Assembly (NCBI RefSeq): GCF_036345995.1
Contig: NZ_CP107796.1
Location: 6,386,001-6,450,000, forward strand
DNA from: Streptomyces sp. NBC_00557
Lineage (GTDB): Bacteria; Actinomycetota; Actinomycetes; Streptomycetales; Streptomycetaceae
Reading direction: 5' to 3'
DNA length: 64,000 nt
This document shows positions 1-8,451 of the stretch, in pieces. The position numbers and the translations under genes were made by a program. The notes below the pieces were generated by a model. The model ran no database searches, was not told where the DNA came from, and worked only from the letters and a program-made list of their open reading frames with translations. How positions within the stretch are numbered: position 1 is the first letter of the stretch; each line of letters starts with the position of its first letter.

Positions 1-706
1 GGCTGGTGATGAAGCCGGTCAGGAAGACGGGGGCGGTCTCGGCGACCACGCCCGTGAGGACCCGGGCGAACAGCAGCTCGTTCCAGCTGAAGATGAAGCA
101 GATCAGGGCCGTGGCGGCGATGCCGGGCAGGGCGATCGGGGTGACCACGCGCGTGAGGATCGTCGGCAGCCGGGCGCCGTCGATCTGCGCCGCCTCGATC
201 ACCGCGACGGGGACCTCGGCGAGGAACGACTGCATCATCCACACCGCGATCGGCAGGTTCATGGAGGTGTAGAGGATGACCAGGAGCCAGATGTTGTCGA
301 GCATCCCGGTGTTCTTCGCGAACAGGTAGACCGGCAGCAGGCCGGCCACCACCGGCAGCATCTTCGTGGACAGGAAGAAGAACAGCACGTCCGTCCACTT
401 GCGCACCCGGCGGATCGAGAGCGCGTACGCGGCCGGCAGGGCCAGGAGCAGCACGCACAGCGTCGAGACGACCGAGGCCACGGTGGAGTTGATCAGCGCG
501 GGCCAGGGGCTCGCGCCGCCGCCCGACCCGAAGAACTCGCGGTAGCCGTCGAGGGTGAGCGACGCGGCGAAGGACGGCGGGTTGGTGGCCGCGTCCGCCT
601 CGGAGTGGAAGGACGTCAGCGCCATCCAGGCGATGGGCAGGAAGAACGCGATGCCGGTCAGCCAGGCCAGCAGGCCCAGCCCGTTGCGGCGCAGTGCGGC
701 GTTCAT
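1..706 (-). CDS. Carbohydrate (polyol-type) ABC transporter permease, 3' end outside window
   Basis: Inner-membrane permease of a carbohydrate importer, the last gene seen of an SBP-permease-permease set. The reverse-strand translation starts at ATG 706 and has successive hydrophobic helices and the ABC-permease EAA loop (EAAQIDGARLP), which docks the ATPase. Its ATG overlaps the TGA of the upstream permease by 4 nt, so the two are translationally coupled. The gene runs off the left edge, so about 235 codons are visible of a usual 270-290. Similarity of the set to mannitol/sorbitol (Smo/Mtl) importers is from recognition, so substrate is an inference. No ATPase gene is visible; it may lie outside, or a shared MsiK-type ATPase may serve it. 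Confidence 0.9.
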   Translation of the reverse strand, partial: MNAALRRNGLGLLAWLTGIAFFLPIAWMALTSFHSEADAATNPPSFAASLTLDGYREFFGSGGGASPWPALINSTVASVVSTLCVLLLALPAAYALSIRRVRKWTDVLFFFLSTKMLPVVAGLLPVYLFAKNTGMLDNIWLLVILYTSMNLPIAVWMMQSFLAEVPVAVIEAAQIDGARLPTILTRVVTPIALPGIAATALICFIFSWNELLFARVLTGVVAETAPVFLTGFITS

Positions 707-1638
707 GCGCGGGACACCTCCTCGCGGAACAGGGACGACACCACGCGCAGGGCGAAGGTCGCGATGATGATCGAGCCGATGACCACCAGGACGCCGGCGG
801 CCGAGGCGAGGCCGTTCTCGTGGGCCTGGTAGAAGCTCTGGTAGACGGTGTAGGGCAGGTTGGCCGTGCCGAGGCCGCCGGACGTGATGGTGAACACCGC
901 GTCGAAGTTCTGGACGATGTAGATCGAGCCCAGCAGGGCGCCGAGTTCGAGGTAGCGGCGCAGGTGCGGGAGAGTCAGATGGCGGAAGATCTGCCAGTCG
1001 TTGGCGCCGTCCACCCGCGCGGCCTCGATCTGCTGGTGGTCGCGGCTCTGCAGTCCGGCGAGCAGGATCAGCATCATGAACGGCGTCCACTGCCACACCA
1101 GGGAGGCCTCGACGGCGAGCAGCGGGGTGTTGGAGATCCAGTCCGGCTGGGGGCCGCCCACATAGTGCAACAACCCGTTGAGCAGGCCGTATTCAGGGTT
1201 GTAGAGCACATGCTTCCAGAGCAGGGCGGCGGCCACCGGGACGACGAGGAACGGTGCGATGAGCAGGGTGCGGACGATGCCCCGGCCGCGGAACTTCCGG
1301 TCCAGAAGCAGGGCCAGCACGAGGCCCAGGACCAGGCTGACCAGCACCACCGTCACGGTGAGCAGCACGGTCGTCCAGACCGAGTGGCGCAGGTCCGCGT
1401 CGGTGAGGACCTGGCGGTAGTTGTCCAGGCCGGTGAAGCGGCGGGCCTTGGGATAGAGGGCGTTCCAGTCGAAGAAGGAGATCACCAGCGTGGCCACGAA
1501 CGGCAGCTGGGTCACGACGATCAGGAAGACGAGGGCGGGCATGAGGGGGGCCCGGGTGGCCCAGGCGCGCAGGCGGGCGGAGGGCTGCCGCGCGGCGCGT
1601 ACCGGAGCGGTGGCGAGGGGTGCTGTGGTCGCGGTCAT
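703..1638 (-). CDS. Carbohydrate (polyol-type) ABC transporter permease
   Basis: First permease subunit of the importer, 311 aa. It has an N-terminal cytoplasmic tail of about 30 residues, then a first helix followed by the periplasmic FFDWNALYP stretch typical of MalF-like sugar permeases, about six helices in all, and the EAA loop (IEAARVDGANDWQIF). Start is ATG 1638, overlapping the solute-binding-protein stop by 4 nt; its own stop overlaps the next permease. This strict coupling makes one operon SBP-permease-permease. The family imports sugars or sugar alcohols with an extracellular binding lipoprotein; the exact substrate is not determined by sequence alone. Confidence 0.92.
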   Translation of the reverse strand: MTATTAPLATAPVRAARQPSARLRAWATRAPLMPALVFLIVVTQLPFVATLVISFFDWNALYPKARRFTGLDNYRQVLTDADLRHSVWTTVLLTVTVVLVSLVLGLVLALLLDRKFRGRGIVRTLLIAPFLVVPVAAALLWKHVLYNPEYGLLNGLLHYVGGPQPDWISNTPLLAVEASLVWQWTPFMMLILLAGLQSRDHQQIEAARVDGANDWQIFRHLTLPHLRRYLELGALLGSIYIVQNFDAVFTITSGGLGTANLPYTVYQSFYQAHENGLASAAGVLVVIGSIIIATFALRVVSSLFREEVSRA

Positions 1639-3002
1639 CGTCCCTCGTACTCCTTGGAGATCTTCTCGGCGAGCTTCTGGGACTTCTTCAGGGCCGACTC
1701 GACGGACTGGCGTCCGGCGACGGCCGCGCTGATCTCCTGGGAGACCTTGGTGCCCAGGTCGGTGAACTCGGGGATGTCGACGAACTGGATGCCGGGCGCG
1801 GGGCGCGGCTGCACCCCGGGGTCGGTGGGCCGGGCGCTCTCGATGGCCTGCTTCGTCATGTCCTGGAAGGCGGCGGCCGACTTGCGGTACTCGGGGTTGC
1901 TGTACGTCGAGGCCCGCTTGCCCGCCGGGACGTCGGGCCAGCCGCTGGTCTCGCCGACCAGCTGCTCGTAGCCCTTGCCGGACGCCCAGGACACGAACTT
2001 CCAGGCCTTGTCGGGGTTGCGGGAGGCCTTCTGGATGCCCCAGGCCCAGGTGTAGAGCCAGCCGGAGGAGGGGGTCTTCTCCACGGGGGCGGGGGCGTAG
2101 CCGAGCTTGCCCTTGACGGGGGAGCCCTTCGCCTCCAGCAGGCCGGCCGCGGACGTGGCGTCGTACCACATGGCGACCTTGCCCTGGGTCATGTCGTTGA
2201 GGCACTCGGCGAAGCCGGACTGGGCGGCGCCGGACTCGCCGTGCTTGCGTACGAGGTCGACATAGAACTTCGTCGCCTTCTCGAACTCGGGGGAGTCCAG
2301 GCGGGCCTTCCAGTTCTTGTCGAACCAGGTCCCGCCGAAGGTGTTCACCACCGTGGTCAGCGGCGCCATCATCTCGCCCCAGCCGGGCAGGCCGCGCAGG
2401 CAGATGCCCTTCATGCCCGGTTTGGCGCCGTCCACCCGGGCCGCGAGGTCGGCGACCTGCTGCCAGGTGGGGTGGGCCGGCATGGTCAGGCCCTTCGCCG
2501 TGAACACGTCCTTGCGGTACATCAGGAAGGACGACTCGCCGTAGAAGGGCTGGCCGTAGAGCTTGCCGTCGGAGGCGGTCAGGGACTGGCGCATGGGGGC
2601 CAGCACGTCCTTCTCGTCGTACGACGGGTCCTTGGCGACGTACGAGTTCATCTCGTGCAGCCAGCCGTTGCGGGCGTAGATCGGTATCTCGTAGTTGCTC
2701 AGGGTCGCCACGTCGTACTGGCCCGCCTGGTTGGCGAAGTCCTGGCTGATCTTGTCGCGGACGTCGTTCTCGGGCAGGACCGTGAAGTTGACCTTGATGC
2801 CGGTCTCCTTGGTGAAGTGCGCGGCGGTCAGCTTCTGCAGCTCGGTCATCTGGGGGTTGTTGACCATCAGGACGTTGATGGAGTCACCACCGCCGGTCCC
2901 GCCCGCGCCGACCCAGCAGCCGGAGAGCAGCGGGGCGAGCAGCGTCCCTGCGGCGGCCAGGGCGAGCGTGGCTCGCGGCCTCCGTCGGCTCTGGGTTCGC
3001 AT
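1635..3002 (-). CDS. Extracellular solute-binding lipoprotein, sugar/polyol ABC transporter
   Basis: Binding protein of the importer, 455 aa. The N-terminus has twin basic residues, a hydrophobic stretch and a lipobox (LLSGC), so it should be acylated on Cys and anchored outside the membrane. The body resembles the family 1 sugar-binding proteins, especially mannitol/sorbitol binders. Start ATG 3002 is chosen because AGGAG sits just upstream and it puts the lipobox near residue 30; an upstream in-frame start at 3062 would add 20 residues with no ribosome site. It lies 77 bp downstream of the deoR gene in the same direction, and a hairpin-like GGGCG/CGCCC and AT-rich stretch in that gap could hold its own promoter. 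Confidence 0.93.
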   Translation of the reverse strand: MRTQSRRRPRATLALAAAGTLLAPLLSGCWVGAGGTGGGDSINVLMVNNPQMTELQKLTAAHFTKETGIKVNFTVLPENDVRDKISQDFANQAGQYDVATLSNYEIPIYARNGWLHEMNSYVAKDPSYDEKDVLAPMRQSLTASDGKLYGQPFYGESSFLMYRKDVFTAKGLTMPAHPTWQQVADLAARVDGAKPGMKGICLRGLPGWGEMMAPLTTVVNTFGGTWFDKNWKARLDSPEFEKATKFYVDLVRKHGESGAAQSGFAECLNDMTQGKVAMWYDATSAAGLLEAKGSPVKGKLGYAPAPVEKTPSSGWLYTWAWGIQKASRNPDKAWKFVSWASGKGYEQLVGETSGWPDVPAGKRASTYSNPEYRKSAAAFQDMTKQAIESARPTDPGVQPRPAPGIQFVDIPEFTDLGTKVSQEISAAVAGRQSVESALKKSQKLAEKISKEYEGR

Positions 3003-3079
3003 CGATCGCTCCTGGAGATATCGGTATATAAGGGGCACTTCGAGGGCGTGAAGCGCCCGCAAGGGGGGTGAGTTGACTT

Positions 3080-3850
3080 TCAGACCCGGATGACCTGCGG
3101 GCCCAGCAGGGAGTAGCGGTGGGCCTCGGCGGCCGGGAGCTGGGTGCTCGTCACGATCGTCTCCAGCGCGCCGACCTCGGCGAACCGGCAGAAGCTGACC
3201 GCGCCGAACTTGGTGTGCACGCCCACGAAGACGGTCCGGCGCGCGGCCCGCATCGCCTGCGCCTTGACCTCGCTGACCGCCGGGTCGGGGGTGGTCAGGC
3301 CGTGCTCGCGGGAGATGCCGTTGGCGCCGATGTAGGCGAGGTCGATGACGAAGCCGGCGAGCATCTTCGTCGTCCAGTGGTCCACGGTGGCCAGCGTGCC
3401 CGCCCGGACCCGGCCACCGAGGAGCAGCACCTGGGTGTTCCCGGCCTCGGCGAGGGCGCCCGCGACCGGCAGGGAGGCGGTGACCACGGTCAGCGGCCGG
3501 TCGGCGGGCAGGGCCTCGGCGATGAGCTGCGGGGTGAAGCCCTCGTCCACGAAGACCGTCTCGGCGTCGCCGACCAGCTCGGCCGCGGCGGCCGCGATCC
3601 GGCGCTTCTCGGGCACGTGGCTGGTGGCGCGGAAGGCGAGCGTCGTCTCGAAGCCGGCGCTCTCCACCGGGTAGGCGCCGCCGTGCGTGCGGCGGACCAG
3701 CCCGTGGTCCTCCAGGGCACGCAGGTCGCGCCGGATGGTCTCCTTGGCCACGCCCAGCTCGACGGCGAGCGCGGTGACGTCGACCGAGCCGGTGGCGCGC
3801 GCGGCCCGCACGATCTCGCGCTGGCGTTCTTCCGCCGTCCTTGCGCCCAT
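3080..3850 (-). CDS. DeoR/GlpR-family transcriptional regulator
   Basis: DNA-binding repressor of sugar catabolism, 256 aa from the chosen ATG. Residues about 5-60 form the DeoR helix-turn-helix (ELGVAKETIRRDLRALE) followed by the family signature RRTHGGA. The remainder is the DeoR C-terminal sensor domain, with a conserved DEG motif (VFVDEGFTP) and a GANGIS motif typical of sugar-phosphate binding. Start at 3850 has GGAAGGTGGGTGA upstream; an alternative ATG at 3892 would add 14 residues but has no ribosome site. It directly precedes the sugar importer in the same direction, so control of that operon is the natural inference. Repeated TGCCCGTT boxes upstream are candidate autoregulatory operators. 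Confidence 0.9.
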   Translation of the reverse strand: MGARTAEERQREIVRAARATGSVDVTALAVELGVAKETIRRDLRALEDHGLVRRTHGGAYPVESAGFETTLAFRATSHVPEKRRIAAAAAELVGDAETVFVDEGFTPQLIAEALPADRPLTVVTASLPVAGALAEAGNTQVLLLGGRVRAGTLATVDHWTTKMLAGFVIDLAYIGANGISREHGLTTPDPAVSEVKAQAMRAARRTVFVGVHTKFGAVSFCRFAEVGALETIVTSTQLPAAEAHRYSLLGPQVIRV

Positions 3851-3874
3851 GTCGTCACCCACCTTCCGCGGAAC

Positions 3875-4065
3875 TGCCCGTTCGGGCTTCATGGGGGAAG
3901 TTCTACAGCGAGGGGGCGGCAGTGACCAGGTCTGTTACGGGCCCGATACTGCCCGTTTGTGTCCGTTCACGGACGGCGGTGCCCGGCGCGGACCTGCGCG
4001 GCCGTGTCCGGCCGTGCGGGAACGGGCACCTCTCATGCCCGAACACGCCGACGGGCGGGCCCGTT
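3875..4065. promoter_or_regulatory. Cluster of TGCCCGTT boxes upstream of the deoR gene
   Basis: The octamer TGCCCGTT occurs at 3875-3882 and 3950-3957 and in inverse form (AACGGGCA) at 4021-4028. Looser copies are TGCCCGAA at 4036-4043 and GCCCGTTCGG from 4059. Three exact copies in about 150 bp is far more than chance in this base composition. They lie between the deoR start and the next gene, where an autoregulated DeoR promoter would be. Which protein binds them is inference. The rest of the 3851-4122 gap shows no gene. Confidence 0.4.
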
Positions 4066-4122
4066 CGGTGCCCGCCCGTGCGCTGAGCGATCGTTTTCCG
4101 TCGTGCGGAGCCTCCGGCGGGC

Positions 4123-4932
4123 TCAGTGCGGCCAGATCGGCGGGTCGGTCACGAAGTGCCCGCCGAGGCGGCTGTGCGCCGGGTTCTGCGGGTCCAGCTC
4201 GCCCTGCTCGGCGATCAGCTTCCCGGCGTACGGCTCGGAGTCGTCCTGCGGCTCGTAGCCGAGCGCCCGCGCGCTGGTGAGGTCCCACCACAGCCGGGTG
4301 TTGGCGGAGGAGCCGTAGACGACCGTGTGGCCGACGTTCTCGGCGGTCAGGGCCGCGTGGAAGAGGCGGGCGCCGTCGGCCGGGCTCATCCACAGCGAGA
4401 GCATGCGCACGCTGGTCGGCTCCGGGAAGCAGGAGCCGATGCGCACCGAGACCGTCTCCAGGCCGTGCTTGTCCCAGTACAGCTGGGCGAGGTCCTCGCC
4501 GAAGGACTTGGACAGGCCGTAGAAGGTGTCCGGGCGGCGCGGGGTGTCTACCGGGATCGGCGGCTCGCCCGGGCGGGGGGCCGGGGTGAAGCCGACGGCG
4601 TGGTTGGAGGAGGCGAACACGATCCGGGGCACGCCCTCCTGCCGGGCGGCCTCGTAGAGGTTGTAGGTGCCCTCGATGTTCGACTTCAGGATCTTCTCGA
4701 AGGGGGCCTCCAGGGAGATGCCCGCGAGATGCAGGACGGCGTCCACGCCTCGTACGGCCTCGCGCAGCGCCGCCGTGTCGGCGAGGTCGGCGGTGACGGC
4801 GTCCGGCTCGCCCTCGACGGGGCGTACGTCGAACAGGCGGAGCGTGTAGCCGTACTGGGGCAGCAGGGACCGCATCAGGGTGCCGAGGCCGCCGGCGGCG
4901 CCGGTGAGCAGAACGGTGCGGGGAGCGGGCAT
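4123..4932 (-). CDS. udh: NAD-dependent uronate dehydrogenase (SDR/epimerase family)
   Basis: Short-chain dehydrogenase of 269 aa expected to oxidise D-glucuronate or D-galacturonate to the aldarolactone with NAD. It has the Rossmann GxxGxxG at residues 11-17 (GAAGGLG), a GISLEAPFE substrate loop, the catalytic serine in SSNH (108-111) and the YxxxK pair Y138/K142. Length and motifs match bacterial uronate dehydrogenases rather than sugar-nucleotide epimerases. It is divergent from kdgD, the later enzyme of the same oxidative uronate/aldarate route, which supports the call. A generic NAD-dependent epimerase/dehydratase is the fallback. Confidence 0.82.
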   Translation of the reverse strand: MPAPRTVLLTGAAGGLGTLMRSLLPQYGYTLRLFDVRPVEGEPDAVTADLADTAALREAVRGVDAVLHLAGISLEAPFEKILKSNIEGTYNLYEAARQEGVPRIVFASSNHAVGFTPAPRPGEPPIPVDTPRRPDTFYGLSKSFGEDLAQLYWDKHGLETVSVRIGSCFPEPTSVRMLSLWMSPADGARLFHAALTAENVGHTVVYGSSANTRLWWDLTSARALGYEPQDDSEPYAGKLIAEQGELDPQNPAHSRLGGHFVTDPPIWPH

Positions 4933-5051
4933 CCTCGGTTCTCCTTGTGGCCGATATTCACATACGTGGACACGCTAGAGACTCTCCCCGTGCACCGTCA
5001 AGTGTCGCGTGATCTCCGTGAATTCGCCCCGACTGTTGCGAGTTCGACCGC

Positions 5052-5081
5052 TTGACCTGCGGTGAAAAGGCCCCGTAGCGT
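5052..5081 (+). promoter_or_regulatory. Sigma-70-like promoter of kdgD
   Basis: TTGACC at 5052-5057 and TAGCGT at 5076-5081 with an 18-bp spacer give a good vegetative Streptomyces promoter, with transcription expected to start near 5088 and a leader of about 58 nt before the GTG at 5146. The stretch from 5089 (GTTCAGAAATATAGAC) shares its first six bases and end with the IclR-type palindrome found in front of the semialdehyde dehydrogenase gene at 20115. Confidence 0.55.
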
Positions 5082-5145
5082 GGTCGCGTTCAGAAATATA
5101 GACGTGGATCAGAGACATGCACCGGCGTGTCCCAAGGGAGAGTCC

Positions 5146-6087
5146 GTGACGCCAGCCCCTCTCACCGAACGGCTCAGCGCACCGCGCGGGCCGCTCTTCT
5201 TCCCCGTCACGGCCTACGGCCCCGACGGCTCCGTCGACCTCGACGTCTACCGCACCCATGTCCGCCGGGGCGTCGCCGCCGGCGCCGCCGCCGTGTTCGC
5301 CTGCTGCGGCACCGGGGAGTTCCACGCGCTGCTGCCGGAGGAGTTCGAGGCCTGCGTCCGGGTGGCCGTGGAGACGGCCGAGGGGCGCATCCCGGTGGTC
5401 GCGGGCGCCGGCTACGGCACCGCGCTCGCCGTACGCTACGCCCGGCTCGCCGAGCGGGCCGGCGCCGACGGCCTCCTCGCCATGCCGCCGTACCTCGTAC
5501 TCGCCGGCCAGGAAGGGCTGCTGCGGCACTACCGGGAGCTCGCCGCGGGCACCGCGCTGCCGGTGATCGTCTACCAGCGCGACAACGCCGTGTTCACCCC
5601 GCCGACGGTGGTGGAACTCGCCCGCACCGACGGGATCGCCGGCCTCAAGGACGGCCTCGGCGACCTGGACCTGATGCAGCGGATCATCAGCGCCCAGCGC
5701 ACCGAGGCCCCCGGCGGCTTCCTGTACTTCAACGGCCTGCCCACCGCCGAGCAGACCCAGCTCGCCTACCGCGCCCTCGGCGTCACCCTGTACTCCTCTG
5801 CCGTCTTCTGCTTCGCCCCCGAGATCGCCCTCGCGTACTTCCGGGCGCTGGAAACGGGCGACACAGCGACCGTACGACGCCTGCTGGACGGCTTCTACCG
5901 CCCGTTCGCCGAGCTGCGCGCCCAGGGCCGCGGCTACGCCGTCTCGCTCGTCAAGGCGGGCGTACGGCTGCGCGGCCTGGACGTCGGCGAGGTCCGGCCC
6001 CCGCTGCACGAGCCGGCGGAGGACCACGTCAAACAACTCGCCCAGCTCATCGAGCGGGGCTACGAGCTGCTGGAGGAGGACGCGTGA
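5146..6087 (+). CDS. kdgD: 5-dehydro-4-deoxyglucarate dehydratase (DHDPS superfamily)
   Basis: Class I aldolase-fold enzyme of 313 aa that dehydrates and decarboxylates 5-dehydro-4-deoxy-D-glucarate to 2,5-dioxopentanoate (alpha-ketoglutarate semialdehyde), CO2 and water. The (beta/alpha)8 sequence carries the conserved Tyr143 (VYQRDN) and Schiff-base Lys168 (GLKDGLGD), the latter motif being characteristic of KdgD rather than of dihydrodipicolinate synthase. Start is GTG 5146, five bases after AAGGGAG; an in-frame ATG at 5062 lacks a ribosome site. It is divergent from udh, giving two enzymes of one aldarate route at one locus. Its product would be the substrate of the dehydrogenase at 20183-21712. 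Confidence 0.9.
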   Translation: MTPAPLTERLSAPRGPLFFPVTAYGPDGSVDLDVYRTHVRRGVAAGAAAVFACCGTGEFHALLPEEFEACVRVAVETAEGRIPVVAGAGYGTALAVRYARLAERAGADGLLAMPPYLVLAGQEGLLRHYRELAAGTALPVIVYQRDNAVFTPPTVVELARTDGIAGLKDGLGDLDLMQRIISAQRTEAPGGFLYFNGLPTAEQTQLAYRALGVTLYSSAVFCFAPEIALAYFRALETGDTATVRRLLDGFYRPFAELRAQGRGYAVSLVKAGVRLRGLDVGEVRPPLHEPAEDHVKQLAQLIERGYELLEEDA

Positions 6088-6118
6088 GCGCAGGTCCGTG
6101 CGGCGTGCGGGAGGCCGC

Positions 6119-7282
6119 GTGAAGGCGTCGGCGTTCGTCTACCCCTGGGACGTCAACGGGGACCCCGAGGCCCCCGCGCGCATCGCCGGGCTCGGCGTGG
6201 CACAGGTGACCCTCGCCGCCGCCTACCACTCCACCCGCGCCCTGACCCCCCGCCACCCCCGCCACCGCATCGTCACCGCCGAGTACGCGGCCGTCCTCTA
6301 CCCCCCGGGCGACCGCTGGGCGGGCCGGGGACTGAGGCCGTACCGCGCCGGCCGCTGGGCCCTGGGCGACGCCTACGGCGAGGCGGCGCGCGCCCTTGCC
6401 GCGGCCGGCCTGGAGGTGCACACCTGGGTGGTGCTCGCCCACAACTCCCGCATGGGCGCCGAGCACCCGGACACCTCGGTGGTCAACGCCTACGGCGACC
6501 GCTACCCGTGGGCGCCCTGCATCGCCCAGCCCGCCACGCGCGCGTACCTGGTCGACCTGGCCGCCGAGGCCGCCGTACGCCCCGGCGCGCACGGCACCGA
6601 GCTGGAGTCCCTCGGCTGGTACGGGCTGCAGCACCTGCACGCCCACGACAAGACCTCCGGGGTCGCCCTCGGCGAGGCCGGGCAGTACCTGATGTCCCTG
6701 TGCTTCTGCCCGTCCTGCCGCGCCGGGTACGGCGGACAGGGCCTGGACGCCGACGAGTTGGCGGCCTCGGTGCGGGCCGCGCTGGAGCCGCTGTGGCGGG
6801 GCGCGGCGGACGACGCGGGCTGGCCGACGGTCGCGAAGCTGCTCGGCGAGGACACGGCGGCCCGCACGCGCGCGTGGCGCGACGAGGTCGCCGGCAGCCT
6901 CCAGGAGGAGGCCGTCGCCGCCGTGCGCGCCGCCGCGCCCGCCGGCTTCCAGGTCCTGCTGCACGCCGACCCGGTCTCCTACCACTGCGGCGCCAACGCC
7001 GGCGTCGACCCCGCCCGCGTCCTCGCCGCCGCCGACGGCGTGGTGGTGCCCTGCACGGACGGTACGGCCCTGCTGGCGCCCTTCGCCGAGCAGGCCCGGC
7101 AGCAGACGGTGCTGGCCGCCAACCTCACCGTCGTCTCCGGCATGGGCGGCAGCCCCGGAACGCTCGCGGCGGACGCGGCACGCGCGCGTGCCCGGGGCGC
7201 GACGGAACTGCGGCTCTATCACGCCGGGTTGGCGTCGGACGACGACCTCGCAGCGGTGCGCGAGGCGCTGTCGGCGCGCTGA
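6119..7282 (+). CDS. Conserved hypothetical protein, possibly TIM-barrel glycosidase-like
   Basis: Protein of 387 aa that I cannot assign. It has no signal peptide or membrane helix. Visible features are an Asn/His-rich central part with patterns seen in barrel glycosidases (VVLAHNSRMG, WYGLQHLHAHDK) and a compact cysteine motif, CFCPSC, near residue 200, which may bind metal. GTG 6119 is chosen because GGGAGG sits four bases before it. It starts 31 bp after kdgD in the same direction, so a role in uronate or aldarate use is plausible, for example on an oligouronide or lactone. Its last 64 bp overlap the 3' end of the convergent MFS gene. Confidence 0.75.
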   Translation: MKASAFVYPWDVNGDPEAPARIAGLGVAQVTLAAAYHSTRALTPRHPRHRIVTAEYAAVLYPPGDRWAGRGLRPYRAGRWALGDAYGEAARALAAAGLEVHTWVVLAHNSRMGAEHPDTSVVNAYGDRYPWAPCIAQPATRAYLVDLAAEAAVRPGAHGTELESLGWYGLQHLHAHDKTSGVALGEAGQYLMSLCFCPSCRAGYGGQGLDADELAASVRAALEPLWRGAADDAGWPTVAKLLGEDTAARTRAWRDEVAGSLQEEAVAAVRAAAPAGFQVLLHADPVSYHCGANAGVDPARVLAAADGVVVPCTDGTALLAPFAEQARQQTVLAANLTVVSGMGGSPGTLAADAARARARGATELRLYHAGLASDDDLAAVREALSAR

Positions 7283-8451
7283 GCCAGCGAGGCCGCCGTC
7301 AGCAGCAGGGCCACGGCGTACAGCGGCAGCAGCAGGACGGGGGAGGCGAGTTCGATCAGACCCGCGCCCGCGCCCAGGCCGATCACGTTGGGCGTGAAGA
7401 CCAGGGTGCCGGCGGTGGCCGTCGCCCGGCCGAGCAGCGGGCCGGGCGTCTCCCGCTGCACGGCGGTGAACGCCGCGACGAGCACACAGGGCAGGCCCAG
7501 CCCGCCCGCCAGGGACGCCGCGAGCGCCTCCGCGTCCGCGGGCACGGCACGCGCGGCCACCGACAGCGCCGTCAGCACGATCCCCGCCGCCGCGAACCGG
7601 CGCGCGCCCAGCCGGCGCAGCGCGGCTCCCGAGAACAGCCCGGCCGTCACCGAACCGGCGCCCTGGACGGAGTAGAGCACGCCCGTGTAGGCGGGGGAGT
7701 GGCCGAGCCGGTCGACGACGGCGTACAGCGTCGTGCTGCTCAGGGAGGCGAGGAGCATGGCCGCCCCGGCCGCCCGGACCAGCGGGCGCAGTCGCGGGTG
7801 CCCCCACAGGTGCCGTACGCCCTCCGCGGTCTCCTCGCGCCAGGTGCCGCCCGCCCGGGCCGGGGGTTCCTCGCCCACCCTGAGCAGGGCGTACAGCACG
7901 GCGGCGACCGCGAAGGTGGCCGCGTCCAGGCAGGCGACGGCCGGACCGCCGAAGGCCGTGTAGAGGCCGGCGCCGGTCAGCGGGGCGACGAGCTTCATGC
8001 CCTCCGTGACGGCCATGCGCAGCCCGTTGAAGTCGCCGAGGCGCTGCGCGCCGACGGCCGCGGTCACCAGCGCCGACTCGGCCGCGTCGTGCACGACCTC
8101 GGCGGCGCCGTAGGCCAGCAGCACCGCGAAGAGCAGCCACACGCCGCCCGCGGAGCGCACGGTGCACAAGATGGGCAGCAGGGCCGCCAGGCCCGCGTTC
8201 AGGCCCACCAGCAGCGGCACCCGCCGCACGCGGTCGGCGATCGTGCCGAGCAGCGGGCCGGCCAGGGTGGGGGCCCACATGGCGAGCATGCACAGCGCGG
8301 CCAGGCCGTCGGACCCGGTGAGGTCCTTCACCCACACGCCCGAGGCCAGGAACAGCGCGGAGTTGCCGAAACCCGACACCACCACGGCTGCCAGATACAG
8401 CCCCGCGTTGCGGTCACGCAGCACGCGGAGCAGGGTCCAGGAAGTCGTCAT
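7219..8451 (-). CDS. MFS transporter, drug-efflux-like
   Basis: Twelve-helix-type major facilitator of 410 aa. The first helices contain FGNSALFLASGVWVK, and the loop between helices 2 and 3 carries a GTIADRVRRVPLL stretch equivalent to the MFS signature. The organisation (NTD helices, about 25-residue central loop with WREETAEGVRHLW, CTD helices) matches the DHA-type exporter subgroup common in actinomycetes. It is convergent with the 6119 gene, overlapping it by 64 bp, so the two share no promoter and mutual antisense transcription at the ends is possible. Substrate is unknown; the context gives no firm hint. Confidence 0.85.
   Translation of the reverse strand: MTTSWTLLRVLRDRNAGLYLAAVVVSGFGNSALFLASGVWVKDLTGSDGLAALCMLAMWAPTLAGPLLGTIADRVRRVPLLVGLNAGLAALLPILCTVRSAGGVWLLFAVLLAYGAAEVVHDAAESALVTAAVGAQRLGDFNGLRMAVTEGMKLVAPLTGAGLYTAFGGPAVACLDAATFAVAAVLYALLRVGEEPPARAGGTWREETAEGVRHLWGHPRLRPLVRAAGAAMLLASLSSTTLYAVVDRLGHSPAYTGVLYSVQGAGSVTAGLFSGAALRRLGARRFAAAGIVLTALSVAARAVPADAEALAASLAGGLGLPCVLVAAFTAVQRETPGPLLGRATATAGTLVFTPNVIGLGAGAGLIELASPVLLLPLYAVALLLTAASLAQRADSASRTAARSSSDANPA

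Noticed and set aside
3851..4122. Small genes in the gap upstream of deoR
   Set aside because: Frames there are short, lack ribosome sites, and the stretch is occupied by the repeated boxes expected of a promoter region.
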